DNA of 64,000 bases from an uncultured Acetatifactor sp. Lineage in GTDB: Bacteria; Bacillota; Clostridia; Lachnospirales; Lachnospiraceae. Below are positions 43,606 through 51,990 of this stretch, piece by piece. The DNA is taken from assembly GCA_910577185.1 (NCBI GenBank), contig CAJTLR010000006.1, positions 4,262 through 68,261 on the forward strand. The letters run 5' to 3'. The position numbers were made by a program, and so were the translations under genes. Positions within the stretch are counted from its first letter, which is position 1. Every line of letters starts with the position of its first letter. The notes under the pieces are model-generated. The model saw nothing but the letters and a program-made list of their open reading frames with translations, was not told the DNA's origin and did no database searches.

Positions 43606-45318
43606 ATGCCGAAAAAGGAAACACAAAATTCCGGCCAGGAACCGGAAAAAATAGTGACAAAATATGATCTGAAAATGCAAAGGAGGAAAGAACTGAAGGA
43701 GAAGGAGGCCCGGGAGGACCGCATCAGCCGTATCGTGGGGATTGTGGTGGTGGCGGCCCTGGTGTGCCTGGTGGCATCTTTTCCCATTCGGAATTACCTC
43801 ACGTTAAACGGAACCCACATCAAAATAAACGGGGAGCCTGTGACCAGGGTGGAGTTTGACTATTATTATCATCTTGCGGTCAACAGCTATATTAACCAGT
43901 ACGGACCGTACCTGAGCTACTTTGGACTGGATGTGAACCGTGACCTGGCGTCCCAGATGTATTCCGAAACACTTACCTGGAAAGATTATTTTGAGGAACA
44001 GACCGTGGAAAGTCTCAAGAAGAGCAAGGGACTGGTGCGGGAAGCGGAATCGGCGGGCTTTTCCTATGATACCACGGAAGATTACCGGGTATATATGGAG
44101 AACATGGAGAATGCTGCCACAGAAACCGGCACCACTATGAAGCAGTATGTGAAGGACTTTTTCGGGGCATACGCCACGGAGGCGAGACTGAAGCCTTACA
44201 TTGAAGAGAGTCTGCTGGCCGACGCTTATGTGCAGCATCTTTCGGAGGAGAAAACCCCTTCCCAGGAACAGATTGAGGAGTATTATGACGGGCATCAGGA
44301 AGACTTTGACTCCGTTGATTACCGGGTGAGTACGGTAAATGCGGAACTGCCCACGGAACCCACGGAACTGGCTGACCCTGCGGAGGAATCTTCGGAAGGG
44401 GAAGAAGGAACAGAGGGAGAGTCCGGCACGGAAGCGGCATATGAACCTTCCGAAGCCGAGATTGCGGCAGCCATGGAGAAAGCAAAGGCAGAGGCGGACA
44501 AGCTGGCGGCTTCCGTGATGACGGATGGGGAGATGCATGAGAACACAAGAAAATCATCCGTCACCTATCTGCTGACAGACTGGCTGTTTGCGGAGGAGCG
44601 CAAGGCCGGGGACACAACCGTGATTGAAGACACCAACGGACACCGTTACTATGTGGTGGGCTTTGAGAAACGTTACCGGGATGAAAAACCCACTGCGGCA
44701 ATCCGGGTGACTGTGACCACAGAGGACAACGGACAGGCTATTCTGGATGAGTGGAAGGCCGGGGAGGCAACAGAGGAAAGCTTTGCGGCAATCTGCGACA
44801 AGTACAACAATCCTGAGATCACTTCCCTGAAGGGGGGACTGCTGGAGAATGCGGTTCCGTCAAGCCAGCCTGAGGCGCTGGGCGCATGGCTGGAAGACCC
44901 GGCCCGCAAGGAAGGTGACACGGCTGTCATTTCTCAGGAGGGAGAAGAATATACTTATGTAGTATATTATGTAAAGCCGGGTGAGGCCAGATGGATTCTG
45001 GAGATCAGAAACACCCTGCTGACCGAGTCGCTGACGGAAGTGGTAACCAATATTATGGATGCGCAGACCATGGAGGATCCCAATAACAATCTGGCGTATG
45101 TGAAAATTCGTGCCCAGGAGGCAGCGGCGTCAGAAAGTTCTGCCCAGGAATCAGGTTCCGGCGAGGCATCTGACGGCAGTGACCAGGGGAGTTCGGACGA
45201 AGCTTCCGGCCAGGATTCTGACGGCGGCCAGGAGGAAACTTCCGGCGGGGCATCCGATGGCGACGGGGAAGCATCCGGCGAAGGGCAGGAATCTCCTTCT
45301 GAGGAACCTCAGGGATGA
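43606..45318 (+). CDS. Membrane-anchored SurA/PrsA-like foldase
   Basis: A 570-residue protein with a basic cytoplasmic N-terminus, one membrane helix (about 42-60, IVGIVVVAALVCLVASF) and a large extracellular part. The SurA-N-like helical region (about 75-235) includes EEQTVESLKKSKGLVREAE. A parvulin-like region follows (about 235-480), interrupted by an acidic insert (EESSEGEEGTEGESG). The last 65 residues are Ser/Gly/Glu-rich. The family folds secreted proteins, but isomerase residues are not obvious, so catalysis is uncertain. GGGAGAC precedes the ATG. Confidence 0.8.
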   Translation: MPKKETQNSGQEPEKIVTKYDLKMQRRKELKEKEAREDRISRIVGIVVVAALVCLVASFPIRNYLTLNGTHIKINGEPVTRVEFDYYYHLAVNSYINQYGPYLSYFGLDVNRDLASQMYSETLTWKDYFEEQTVESLKKSKGLVREAESAGFSYDTTEDYRVYMENMENAATETGTTMKQYVKDFFGAYATEARLKPYIEESLLADAYVQHLSEEKTPSQEQIEEYYDGHQEDFDSVDYRVSTVNAELPTEPTELADPAEESSEGEEGTEGESGTEAAYEPSEAEIAAAMEKAKAEADKLAASVMTDGEMHENTRKSSVTYLLTDWLFAEERKAGDTTVIEDTNGHRYYVVGFEKRYRDEKPTAAIRVTVTTEDNGQAILDEWKAGEATEESFAAICDKYNNPEITSLKGGLLENAVPSSQPEALGAWLEDPARKEGDTAVISQEGEEYTYVVYYVKPGEARWILEIRNTLLTESLTEVVTNIMDAQTMEDPNNNLAYVKIRAQEAAASESSAQESGSGEASDGSDQGSSDEASGQDSDGGQEETSGGASDGDGEASGEGQESPSEEPQG

Positions 45319-45418
45319 GGCGAAACGAGGAGTCTGCAAAATTGTTTTGAGGAATCCGGGGAAATCCGACGGGGATCCCGGAGAGCGGCGCTGCCGGATA
45401 GTATTCATGGATGAAAAT

Positions 45419-45449
45419 GGGCGGTGGGATTCTTTCTCACCGTCCTTTT
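45419..45449 (+). terminator. Terminator after the foldase gene
   Basis: GGGCGGTGG paired with TCACCGTCC (two G-U pairs), then TTTT. Repeat copy D starts immediately after. Confidence 0.75.
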
Positions 45450-45585
45450 ATGCGCAGGGGTGCATAAGGAAAATAGTTGCTGACGCAACATGCACCCCGC
45501 GCGGCGAGCAGTGGAGAAGGGCATTCCCCTGCTCGAATGCACAGGGGCGCGTAAGGAAAATTGTTGCTGAAGCAACGTGCGCCCC
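45450..45585 (+). repeat. Dispersed two-hairpin repeat, copy D (one and a half units)
   Basis: Unit 1 (45450-45542): stem GGGGTGCAT/ATGCACCCC with inner GTTGC/GCAA, then second hairpin CGAGCAG/CTGCTCG. Unit 2 (45543-45585) has only the first hairpin (GGGGCGCGT/GTGCGCCCC). The units are 87 bp apart. They end 15 bp before the cca start. Confidence 0.9.
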
Positions 45586-45599
45586 GGATTTGTTTTTAA

Positions 45600-47012
45600 A
45601 TGGAAAAAATGTTTTATGCAAAATTATGGGAGAATAAGGATTTGTCCAGGAAGCAGGACATCAGGATAGAGGTGCCGCCAAAAGGGCAGGCTATTATGGA
45701 TATCATCACGGATGCGGGATTTGAGGCTTATGTGGTGGGCGGCTGTGTGCGGGATTCCATTCTGGGAAGGGTGCCGGAAGACTGGGACATTACCACATCG
45801 GCCACACCGGAGGAGATCAAAAAACTTTTTCCCAGGACCATTGATACCGGTCTGCAGCATGGCACCGTTACGGTCATGATGGATAAGGAAGGCTTTGAAG
45901 TGACCACTTACCGGCTGGACGGAGAGTATGAAGACAGCAGGCATCCGAAAGAGGTGACATTTACCCCCAACCTGGAAGAAGATTTAAAGCGCAGGGATCT
46001 GACCATAAACGCCATGGCCTACAATGACGGGACCGGGCTGGTGGATTTGTTCGGGGGGCTGGAAGACCTGCGGGCGGGAGTGGTGAGATGCGTGGGAGAT
46101 CCGGAAGAGCGGTTCCGGGAGGATGCGCTGCGCATTCTGCGGGCCATACGGTTTTCCGCACAGCTGGGGTATGAGATCGACGGGAAGACTCTGGAGGCCA
46201 TCAGCCGGCTGTCAGACCGTTTGCGCCAGATCAGCGCGGAGCGGATTCAGACAGAACTGGTAAAGCTTCTGGTTTCCGGTCATCCGGAATATCTGAAAAC
46301 AGCATATGACAGCGGTGTCACAAAAGTTTTTCTGCCGGAGTTTGACCGCTGTATGGAGACAGAACAGAATCATCCCCATCATTGTTACAGCGTGGGGGAA
46401 CACATCCTGCATTCGCTGAACGGGGTGGAGGCGGACAAAACGCTGCGGCTGGCCATGTTGTTTCATGATATCGGAAAACCGGCCGTGCGTACCTGCGACC
46501 CGGAAGGTGTCACCCATTTCCACGGGCATGCCGCAGTGAGCGCCGAAATGGCAAAAAGTATTCTGCGCAGGCTGAAGTTTGACAATGAGACTGTCTCCGC
46601 AGTATGCAAACTGGTTCTGTACCATGACTATGGGAATGGCCTGGATGTGGATATGCGGATGGCGCGCAGGGCTTTGAATAAGATAGGAGAAGATGCTTTT
46701 CCGGATTTGTTTTCGGTGAAATACGCTGACATCATGGCCCAGAGTGACTACCAGAGACAACAGAAACTGGAGAAGCTGGACCAGTGGCGGAAAAGATACC
46801 GGGAAGTGCTGGAAGAAGGGCAGTGTGTGTCATTGAAGACCCTGGCGGTAACGGGAAAGGATCTCATCGCCATGGGCTGGAAACCCGGCAAAGACCTGGG
46901 AGAAACCCTGAACAGGCTTCTGGAGAGGGTTCTGGAGGAGCCGGAATTTAATACAAAAGAGAATTTGCTGGAGGAAGCAGGGAAGATTCAGGACAGATAT
47001 GAAATCCGGTAA
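45600..47012 (+). CDS. cca: CCA-adding tRNA nucleotidyltransferase
   Basis: A 470-residue class II enzyme that builds or repairs the tRNA 3' CCA end. It shows GGCVRDSILGR, the metal motif DWDITTSA, RRDLTINAMAY, and RFREDALRILRAIRF. An HD-type region follows (HHCYSVGEHILHSL, LAMLFHDIGKPAV). The start is uncertain: ATG 45600 or 45609 lie just after repeat copy D without a Shine-Dalgarno, and an internal start nearer 45696 would still retain the catalytic domain. Confidence 0.9.
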   Translation: MEKMFYAKLWENKDLSRKQDIRIEVPPKGQAIMDIITDAGFEAYVVGGCVRDSILGRVPEDWDITTSATPEEIKKLFPRTIDTGLQHGTVTVMMDKEGFEVTTYRLDGEYEDSRHPKEVTFTPNLEEDLKRRDLTINAMAYNDGTGLVDLFGGLEDLRAGVVRCVGDPEERFREDALRILRAIRFSAQLGYEIDGKTLEAISRLSDRLRQISAERIQTELVKLLVSGHPEYLKTAYDSGVTKVFLPEFDRCMETEQNHPHHCYSVGEHILHSLNGVEADKTLRLAMLFHDIGKPAVRTCDPEGVTHFHGHAAVSAEMAKSILRRLKFDNETVSAVCKLVLYHDYGNGLDVDMRMARRALNKIGEDAFPDLFSVKYADIMAQSDYQRQQKLEKLDQWRKRYREVLEEGQCVSLKTLAVTGKDLIAMGWKPGKDLGETLNRLLERVLEEPEFNTKENLLEEAGKIQDRYEIR

Positions 47013-47103
47013 CATACTTTCGGAAATCCTCTCATATGATAGGTTATGAGCCGGGCTGGTTAAAGTTACGGTGGTTTAAGAAACCAATCAGGAGGGGCCG
47101 GAA

Positions 47104-48096
47104 GTGAATGACAGGGCAGTGGAGTTACTGGAACAATATGAGATAGAGGTGCTTCGTACCAGAAAGGGCAGGGGCGCCATAATATGTGACACTCATCAGG
47201 GGTGTATGATTTTCAGGGAATATTCGGGGAGCCAGGACAAGATAGAACTGCAGAACAGACTGCTGGGGCAGATCGCGGAGGCCGGATTGGTACATGTGGA
47301 GGCCATTGTGCCCAACAGGGAAGGGGCTTTGTTTGTAAGGGACGGCGACGGTGTCAAATATGTGCTGAAGACCTGGCAGGAGGGCAGGGAATGCTGTATC
47401 CACGACAGGGAAGAGTGCCGGGAGGCAGTCAGGATTCTGGCCAGGCTCCATGAAAATATGCTGATTATGCCGGACGGACAGGAGATGCCGAAAGTATTTT
47501 CCCCGGGGAAGGAATATGAGAAACGAAACCGGGAACTGAAGCGGGTCAGGAAATATCTGCAGCAGAAAAAACAGAAAACATGGTTTGAGCTCAGTCTGCG
47601 CGGTGTCCTGGACGCCTTTCTGGAGCAGGCGCTCCGGGTGACGGAGGAGTGGGGAAAATACGAACCGGTATTCGCGGATCAGCGCCCGGGAGAGGAAGAG
47701 GCAGTATCCTTCTGTCATGGTGATTATCAATATCATAATATTCTGCAGGGAGCAGGCAGCTGGTTTGTGGTTAATTTTGAGAAGTGCATCCGGGATAATC
47801 CTGTCAGGGATTTATACCTGCTGCTGCGGAAGCTTCTGGAGAAGGGAAACTGGTCCATACCGCTGGGAATGGATTTGCTGGAAACTTATGAAAAAGAGAG
47901 AATGATAACTGCGCCGGGCTGGATAGACCTGTACTACCGGCTGGCCTACCCGGAAAAGTTCTGGAAGATCGTGAACTTTTATTATAATTCCGGAAAGGCA
48001 TGGATTCCGGGGAAAAATCAGGAGAAACTGGAGAGGGTCATTGCCCAGGAAAAAGAGAAACAGCGTTTTCTGGATGAAGTTTTCCGGAAGGTCTGA
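47104..48096 (+). CDS. CotS-like spore coat kinase-fold protein
   Basis: A 330-residue member of the CotS/aminoglycoside phosphotransferase-like fold found in spore coats. It has VKYVLKTWQEGREC in the small lobe and the catalytic loop FCHGDYQYHNIL. VVNFEKCIRDNPVRDLYLLLRKLLEK follows, in which the usual metal-binding Asp of DFD is Asn. That change makes phosphotransfer doubtful. GTG 47104 follows GGAGG by about 10 nt. Sporulation-specific expression is expected from the family but no promoter is called. Confidence 0.82.
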   Translation: MNDRAVELLEQYEIEVLRTRKGRGAIICDTHQGCMIFREYSGSQDKIELQNRLLGQIAEAGLVHVEAIVPNREGALFVRDGDGVKYVLKTWQEGRECCIHDREECREAVRILARLHENMLIMPDGQEMPKVFSPGKEYEKRNRELKRVRKYLQQKKQKTWFELSLRGVLDAFLEQALRVTEEWGKYEPVFADQRPGEEEAVSFCHGDYQYHNILQGAGSWFVVNFEKCIRDNPVRDLYLLLRKLLEKGNWSIPLGMDLLETYEKERMITAPGWIDLYYRLAYPEKFWKIVNFYYNSGKAWIPGKNQEKLERVIAQEKEKQRFLDEVFRKV

Positions 48097-48145
48097 GAAG
48101 AAACCGGGCAGATCAGGGCAAAGGAAGAGATACCAAGAGGACTGT

Positions 48146-49708
48146 ATGAAAAAAAGAGGAGACAATCATAGAAAAACAATGAAAACGGCGCTGCGCACAC
48201 TTCTGCCCATTATTGTGACACTCCTGTCACTTTCGGGCTGCGCAACGCCTTTTGCGGGTAACGGGGACAGAGGAACCGGAGGAGAATCGCCGGAACCGGA
48301 GAGAGTGGACACCGGATTTGTGGTCACGGGGCCGGAGAGCTTTGACTCGGCAGATACGGCCGTTCTGTCAGATATAAATGAAGAAGAAAGCACGATGACA
48401 TTCCTGAATCTGGAATTGGGACGAAAATATACCCTCTCCCTGGATGGAACCACAAGACTGTATGATAAATACGGATCGGCCATTTCCCAGGAACAAGTTC
48501 AGAAGGGGGATATTGTGGATGTGACTTTCCTGAAATCGGAAAAGCACCTCACTTCCCTGCGGCTGTCGTCAAAAAGCTGGGTTTTTGAAAACGCGGAACG
48601 GTATGAGATGAATGCCGTAAGGGGAGAAGTGCTGCTGGGGGACGAAGTGTACAAGCTGACTTCCAATACCCAGTATCTGTCGGACGGTAAAAATGTGGAA
48701 CTGATGGATCTGAATGCCGCGGATGTGCTGAGTTTCCAGGGGATAGGCAATCAGATTTTCTCTGTCCGGGTGGAAAAGGGGCATGGCTATCTGCGCCTGG
48801 TAAATGACGAGAAATTTGTGGGCGGCTGGATAGAAGTGGGACAGTCGCTGATACAGCGCATCACGGAGGAAATGCTGCTTCTGGTACCGGAGGGGGATTA
48901 TCAGGTGAACATCAGCAACAAGGGGGGCGGGGGCATCAAAGAAGTTTCCATAAAGCGAAACGAGGAGACCGCGCTGGACATCGGTGACCTGGAGGTGCCG
49001 GAACCTCAGACAGGCATGGTATTTTTCACGGTGAGTCCCACCGACGCGGAGCTGTACATTGACGGGGAGGCGGTGGACACATCCGGCCCTGTTACTCTGG
49101 AATACGGCCTGCACCAGATGATTGTCCGGGCGGAGGGATACCAGTCCATCACACAGTATATCCGTGTGTCCCAGGAGTCGGCTGCCATTGACGTGGCGCT
49201 GGACGAGGTAAGCGGGACAGAAGAGGAGGAGAGCGATTCCGAGTCCTCCAGTTCCACTGTCGTGGATACCACAACGGGGTATTACCGGGTGAATATAGAT
49301 GCGCCGGAAGGGGTGGAAGTATATCTGGACGGACATTATGTGGGAATTTCGCCCTGCAGCTTCCGGAAAGAGGAGGGCTCCCATGTCATTATTCTGAGAA
49401 AGCAGGGATACGAAACCAGAAGCTATACGGTGGAAGTGGACGGGGAAGAAAAGGATATTTCCTACACATTTGCGGAACTGGAAAAATACGGTTCGGAGGA
49501 AGATGACGAGAAGAAAGAAAGCCCCAGCCCGAGTCCCAGTCCCACACCGGGAGACGGGGAGGAATCCACGCCCAGTCCCACGCCGTCTCCTGCGCCCACA
49601 CCCAGTCCCACCCCGGAGCCCACACCGCCCCCGGCGCCCACACCCAGTCCCACGCCGGTGCCCACACCACCTTTCAAGCCCACGCCGGAACCGGGTGAAG
49701 GGGATTAA
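48146..49708 (+). CDS. PEGA-domain lipoprotein with Pro-rich tail
   Basis: A 520-residue predicted lipoprotein. Signal peptide and lipobox are TLLPIIVTLLSLSGC. Two beta-rich regions follow, then two PEGA repeats: FFTVSPTDAELYIDGEAVD and YRVNIDAPEGVEVYLDGHYVG. These are small beta domains often found in surface proteins. The C-terminal 75 residues are Pro/Ser/Thr-rich repeats (PTPSPAPTPSPTPEP), typical of a wall-spanning or extended stalk. GAGG precedes the ATG. It starts 50 bp after the CotS-like gene. Function unknown. Confidence 0.85.
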   Translation: MKKRGDNHRKTMKTALRTLLPIIVTLLSLSGCATPFAGNGDRGTGGESPEPERVDTGFVVTGPESFDSADTAVLSDINEEESTMTFLNLELGRKYTLSLDGTTRLYDKYGSAISQEQVQKGDIVDVTFLKSEKHLTSLRLSSKSWVFENAERYEMNAVRGEVLLGDEVYKLTSNTQYLSDGKNVELMDLNAADVLSFQGIGNQIFSVRVEKGHGYLRLVNDEKFVGGWIEVGQSLIQRITEEMLLLVPEGDYQVNISNKGGGGIKEVSIKRNEETALDIGDLEVPEPQTGMVFFTVSPTDAELYIDGEAVDTSGPVTLEYGLHQMIVRAEGYQSITQYIRVSQESAAIDVALDEVSGTEEEESDSESSSSTVVDTTTGYYRVNIDAPEGVEVYLDGHYVGISPCSFRKEEGSHVIILRKQGYETRSYTVEVDGEEKDISYTFAELEKYGSEEDDEKKESPSPSPSPTPGDGEESTPSPTPSPAPTPSPTPEPTPPPAPTPSPTPVPTPPFKPTPEPGEGD

Positions 49709-49790
49709 GCGTGCTTTTACAAGCCTTTCCGGGGGCGGGGAAAAACACTGCGGACAGCCCATGTTTTTCGCAGTTTGTCCGGAAAATGCC

Positions 49791-49819
49791 TTGACAAACC
49801 AGATAAAACCATATATATA
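49791..49819 (+). promoter_or_regulatory. Promoter of the HU gene
   Basis: TTGACA (49791-49796), 17-bp spacer, TATATA (49814-49819), within an AT-rich upstream region of a typical highly expressed gene. Confidence 0.8.
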
Positions 49820-49893
49820 TATTTATAGACGTTTCAGAGGGAACAGTTTCGTAATGAAATGTACAAAATGCAAACTCATATAGGAGGATCAAT

Positions 49894-50169
49894 ATGAACA
49901 AAACAGAATTAATCGTTGCCATGGCCGAGCAGTCCGGGATTTCCAGAAAAGACACGGAAAAGGTTTTGAAGGCTTTCACAGACGTTGTGGCTGAGGAACT
50001 GAAGAAGGGTGGAAAAGTTCAGTTAGTCGGGTTCGGCACCTTTGAGGTATCCGAGAGGGCAGCCAGGGAGGGGAGGAATCCCCAGACCAAGGAGACAATC
50101 ACCATCGCTGCATCCAAGGCACCTAAGTTTAAGGCCGGCAAGGCATTAAAGGATATGGTGAACGAGTAA
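49894..50169 (+). CDS. hup: HU family DNA-binding protein
   Basis: A 91-residue histone-like protein that bends and compacts DNA. It shows MNKTELIVAMAEQSGISRKD, VQLVGFGTFEV, the family signature AAREGRNPQTKETITI (DNA-binding arm) and PKFKAGKALKDMV. AGGAGG 6 nt before the ATG. It has its own strong promoter and is followed by hairpins. Confidence 0.96.
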   Translation: MNKTELIVAMAEQSGISRKDTEKVLKAFTDVVAEELKKGGKVQLVGFGTFEVSERAAREGRNPQTKETITIAASKAPKFKAGKALKDMVNE

Positions 50170-50174
50170 TTCGC

Positions 50175-50218
50175 CTGCCGTATTATGGCAGGATGGCCAT
50201 ATAGGAGAGAATGGCCAT
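50175..50218 (+). terminator. Hairpins after hup, possible weak terminator
   Basis: CTGCC/GGCAG and ATGGCCAT/ATGGCCAT stems in tandem, with only CTTGTC following, so termination is probably partial. The 50219-50389 leader of rqcP shows nothing else clear. Confidence 0.4.
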
Positions 50219-50389
50219 CTTGTCATCATGGAAGGAATAAAGGTCTGATAGGAAACCCGGTTGAATGTTCGGACGGTTTGCACGGATGAACATAAACCGG
50301 GTTTTTTAGTCATAGACAAAAAACTGCCCTGCCGCAGACAGGAGCCGGCGGGCATGGAAGGATGGAACGAAAACAGGAGACAGTGGATT

Positions 50390-50629
50390 ATGAGATTGGA
50401 TAAGTATTTAAAGGTATCCAGGCTGATCAAGCGCCGTACCGTGGCCAATGAGGCGTGCGACAGCGGGCGTGTGATGATCAATGACAGGACAGCCAAGGCA
50501 TCCGCGGAAGTGAAGCAGGGGGATATCATAACCATTTCCTTCGGGAACAAAGAGGTGAAGGTGGAAGTGCTGGACGTGCAGGAGACGGTGAAAAAGGACG
50601 AGGCGAAGGAATTGTTCCGTTATCTGTGA
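50390..50629 (+). CDS. rqcP: S4-domain RNA-binding protein RqcP (YabO)
   Basis: A 79-residue S4 protein (MRLDKYLKVSRLIKRRTVANEACDSGRVMINDR). In Bacillus, RqcP works with RqcH on obstructed 50S subunits during ribosome quality control by C-terminal alanine tailing. The next genes, yabP, yabQ and divIC, have the same order as in Bacillus, which supports the assignment over heat-shock Hsp15. AGGAGA precedes the ATG by about 9 nt. Confidence 0.92.
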   Translation: MRLDKYLKVSRLIKRRTVANEACDSGRVMINDRTAKASAEVKQGDIITISFGNKEVKVEVLDVQETVKKDEAKELFRYL

Positions 50630-50752
50630 GAAATGGCGGAAAAGCCGGATCCGGAGTTCTATTTTCCGCCGGCCCCTCATATATATACAAGGCAAAGAAA
50701 ACTTTGGAGAAGACTGTTCTTCAGGTGACGGTTTCTGGGTATGGAGGGGCTT

Positions 50753-51040
50753 ATGGAGGATTTGAGCGGAAGCACGCGGGCGCATAAGGTGACGATGACA
50801 AACCGGAGAAACTGTACCGTCAACGGCGTGAATGATGTACTTTCATTTGACATACACGAAATTCTTCTGGAGACGGAACAGGGAATGCTGATGATAAAGG
50901 GCAATGATCTTCATGTCAGCAGGCTGACGCTGGAAAAAGGAGAGGTGGACATTGACGGCAAGATCGACAGTTTTACTTATTCCGATGTGGTAAACGCAGG
51001 GCACAAAAACGAATCATTGCTGGCGCGGCTGTTCCGCTGA
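50753..51040 (+). CDS. yabP: Sporulation protein YabP
   Basis: A 95-residue YabP-family protein (NRRNCTVNGVNDVLSFDIHEILLETEQGML, LHVSRLTLEKGEVDIDG), needed for spore envelope formation in Bacillus, where yabP and yabQ act together. GGAGG 5 nt before ATG 50753 favours it over the in-frame ATG at 50741. yabQ starts 5 bp after its stop. Confidence 0.93.
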   Translation: MEDLSGSTRAHKVTMTNRRNCTVNGVNDVLSFDIHEILLETEQGMLMIKGNDLHVSRLTLEKGEVDIDGKIDSFTYSDVVNAGHKNESLLARLFR

Positions 51041-51045
51041 AGAAT

Positions 51046-51510
51046 ATGGTAAGCGAGGGCGTATTTTTACTGCATTCCCTGATCATGGGCGTTTTTGTCA
51101 CTTTTGTGTATGATATCCTGCGGATCATAAGGAGGGTGATTCCCCATGGTTCCTTTTGCGTGTCGGTGGAGGATTTTATATTCTGGGTCTACTGCGGCGC
51201 GGAAGTTTTTCTGCTGATGTACCATGAGAGCAACGGGACGCTCAGATGGTTTGCGGTCCTGGGTGCCGTGACCGGAATGCTTTTCTACAGCAAGCTGGTC
51301 AGTCCGCTGCTGGTGAAATATGTATCCCTGACGCTGACAAAGATTCTGGGGCTGCTGGGAAAACTGCTTCTGGGAATCAGCCGGCCGTTCCGGCGCGCCT
51401 TTGTCAGGGCAGGAAAAGGAAGCCGCCGGATTTTCAGAAAACAGAAAAAGGTCATAAAAAATAAGTTGACGTTTTTCCTGAAAGAACTTAAAATGAATAT
51501 TAAAGTCTGA
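51046..51510 (+). CDS. yabQ: Sporulation membrane protein YabQ
   Basis: A 154-residue membrane protein with four hydrophobic segments and a basic C-terminal tail (RRIFRKQKKVIKNK). The N-terminus VFLLHSLIMGVFVTFVYDILRIIRR is typical of YabQ, a protein of spore cortex and coat assembly. The Shine-Dalgarno is weak, so translation is probably coupled to yabP. Confidence 0.92.
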   Translation: MVSEGVFLLHSLIMGVFVTFVYDILRIIRRVIPHGSFCVSVEDFIFWVYCGAEVFLLMYHESNGTLRWFAVLGAVTGMLFYSKLVSPLLVKYVSLTLTKILGLLGKLLLGISRPFRRAFVRAGKGSRRIFRKQKKVIKNKLTFFLKELKMNIKV

Positions 51511-51535
51511 GACAGCCGTGGATGGAGGTGGGGAC

Positions 51536-51847
51536 ATGGCAAGGCAGAGAAAAGTTGCATATCGGAAGAGACCGCAGAACCGGTTCAGCATGTTCCTGGT
51601 TACGGTGGTTCTGCTGCTGATTCTGATTCTGGTTCAGGTGGGAAGCCTGGAGCTGCAGCGTAAGATTGATGCAAAAGAGACGGAACTGGGAAACCTGAAC
51701 ACGCAGATTGAGGCGGAAAACAGACGGAGGGAAGAGATCGAGGCCTTCGGCAAGGAAGTGCAGACAAAAGGTTATATTGAAAATGTGGCCAGGGAGAAAC
51801 TGGGCATGGTATATGAAGATGAGATTCTTTTTAAACAGAGGGATTAG
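51536..51847 (+). CDS. divIC: Cell division protein DivIC (FtsB-like)
   Basis: A 103-residue bitopic septum protein. It has a basic N-terminus, one membrane helix (MFLVTVVLLLILILVQVG), a coiled coil (LELQRKIDAKETELGNLNTQIEAENRRREEIE), and the C-terminal motif IENVAREKLGMVYEDEILF. It works with FtsL and DivIB/FtsQ. GGAGGTGGGGAC lies directly before ATG 51536. Confidence 0.94.
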   Translation: MARQRKVAYRKRPQNRFSMFLVTVVLLLILILVQVGSLELQRKIDAKETELGNLNTQIEAENRRREEIEAFGKEVQTKGYIENVAREKLGMVYEDEILFKQRD

Positions 51848-51908
51848 GCGGGAGCATGAAGCTTCCGCTTTTTTTGTCGCAAAACTTTAAGGAGACAGGT
51901 GTGCGATT

Positions 51909-51941
51909 TTGACAAAAATCACGCGGAAGCGTCCCTATAAT
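51909..51941 (+). promoter_or_regulatory. Spo0A-type promoter of spoIIE with 21-bp spacer
   Basis: TTGACA (51909-51914) and TATAAT (51936-51941) are separated by 21 bp instead of 17. The left part reads TTTTGACAAAA, close to a Spo0A box (TTCGACA). Bacillus spoIIE and spoIIG use this unusual long-spacer sigma-A promoter, activated by phosphorylated Spo0A. It lies 50 bp before the spoIIE start. Confidence 0.75.
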
Positions 51942-51990
51942 GGTACTGCCGTGAAAGACAAAGATGCATGGCGGAAAGGGGTGGCTTGGC

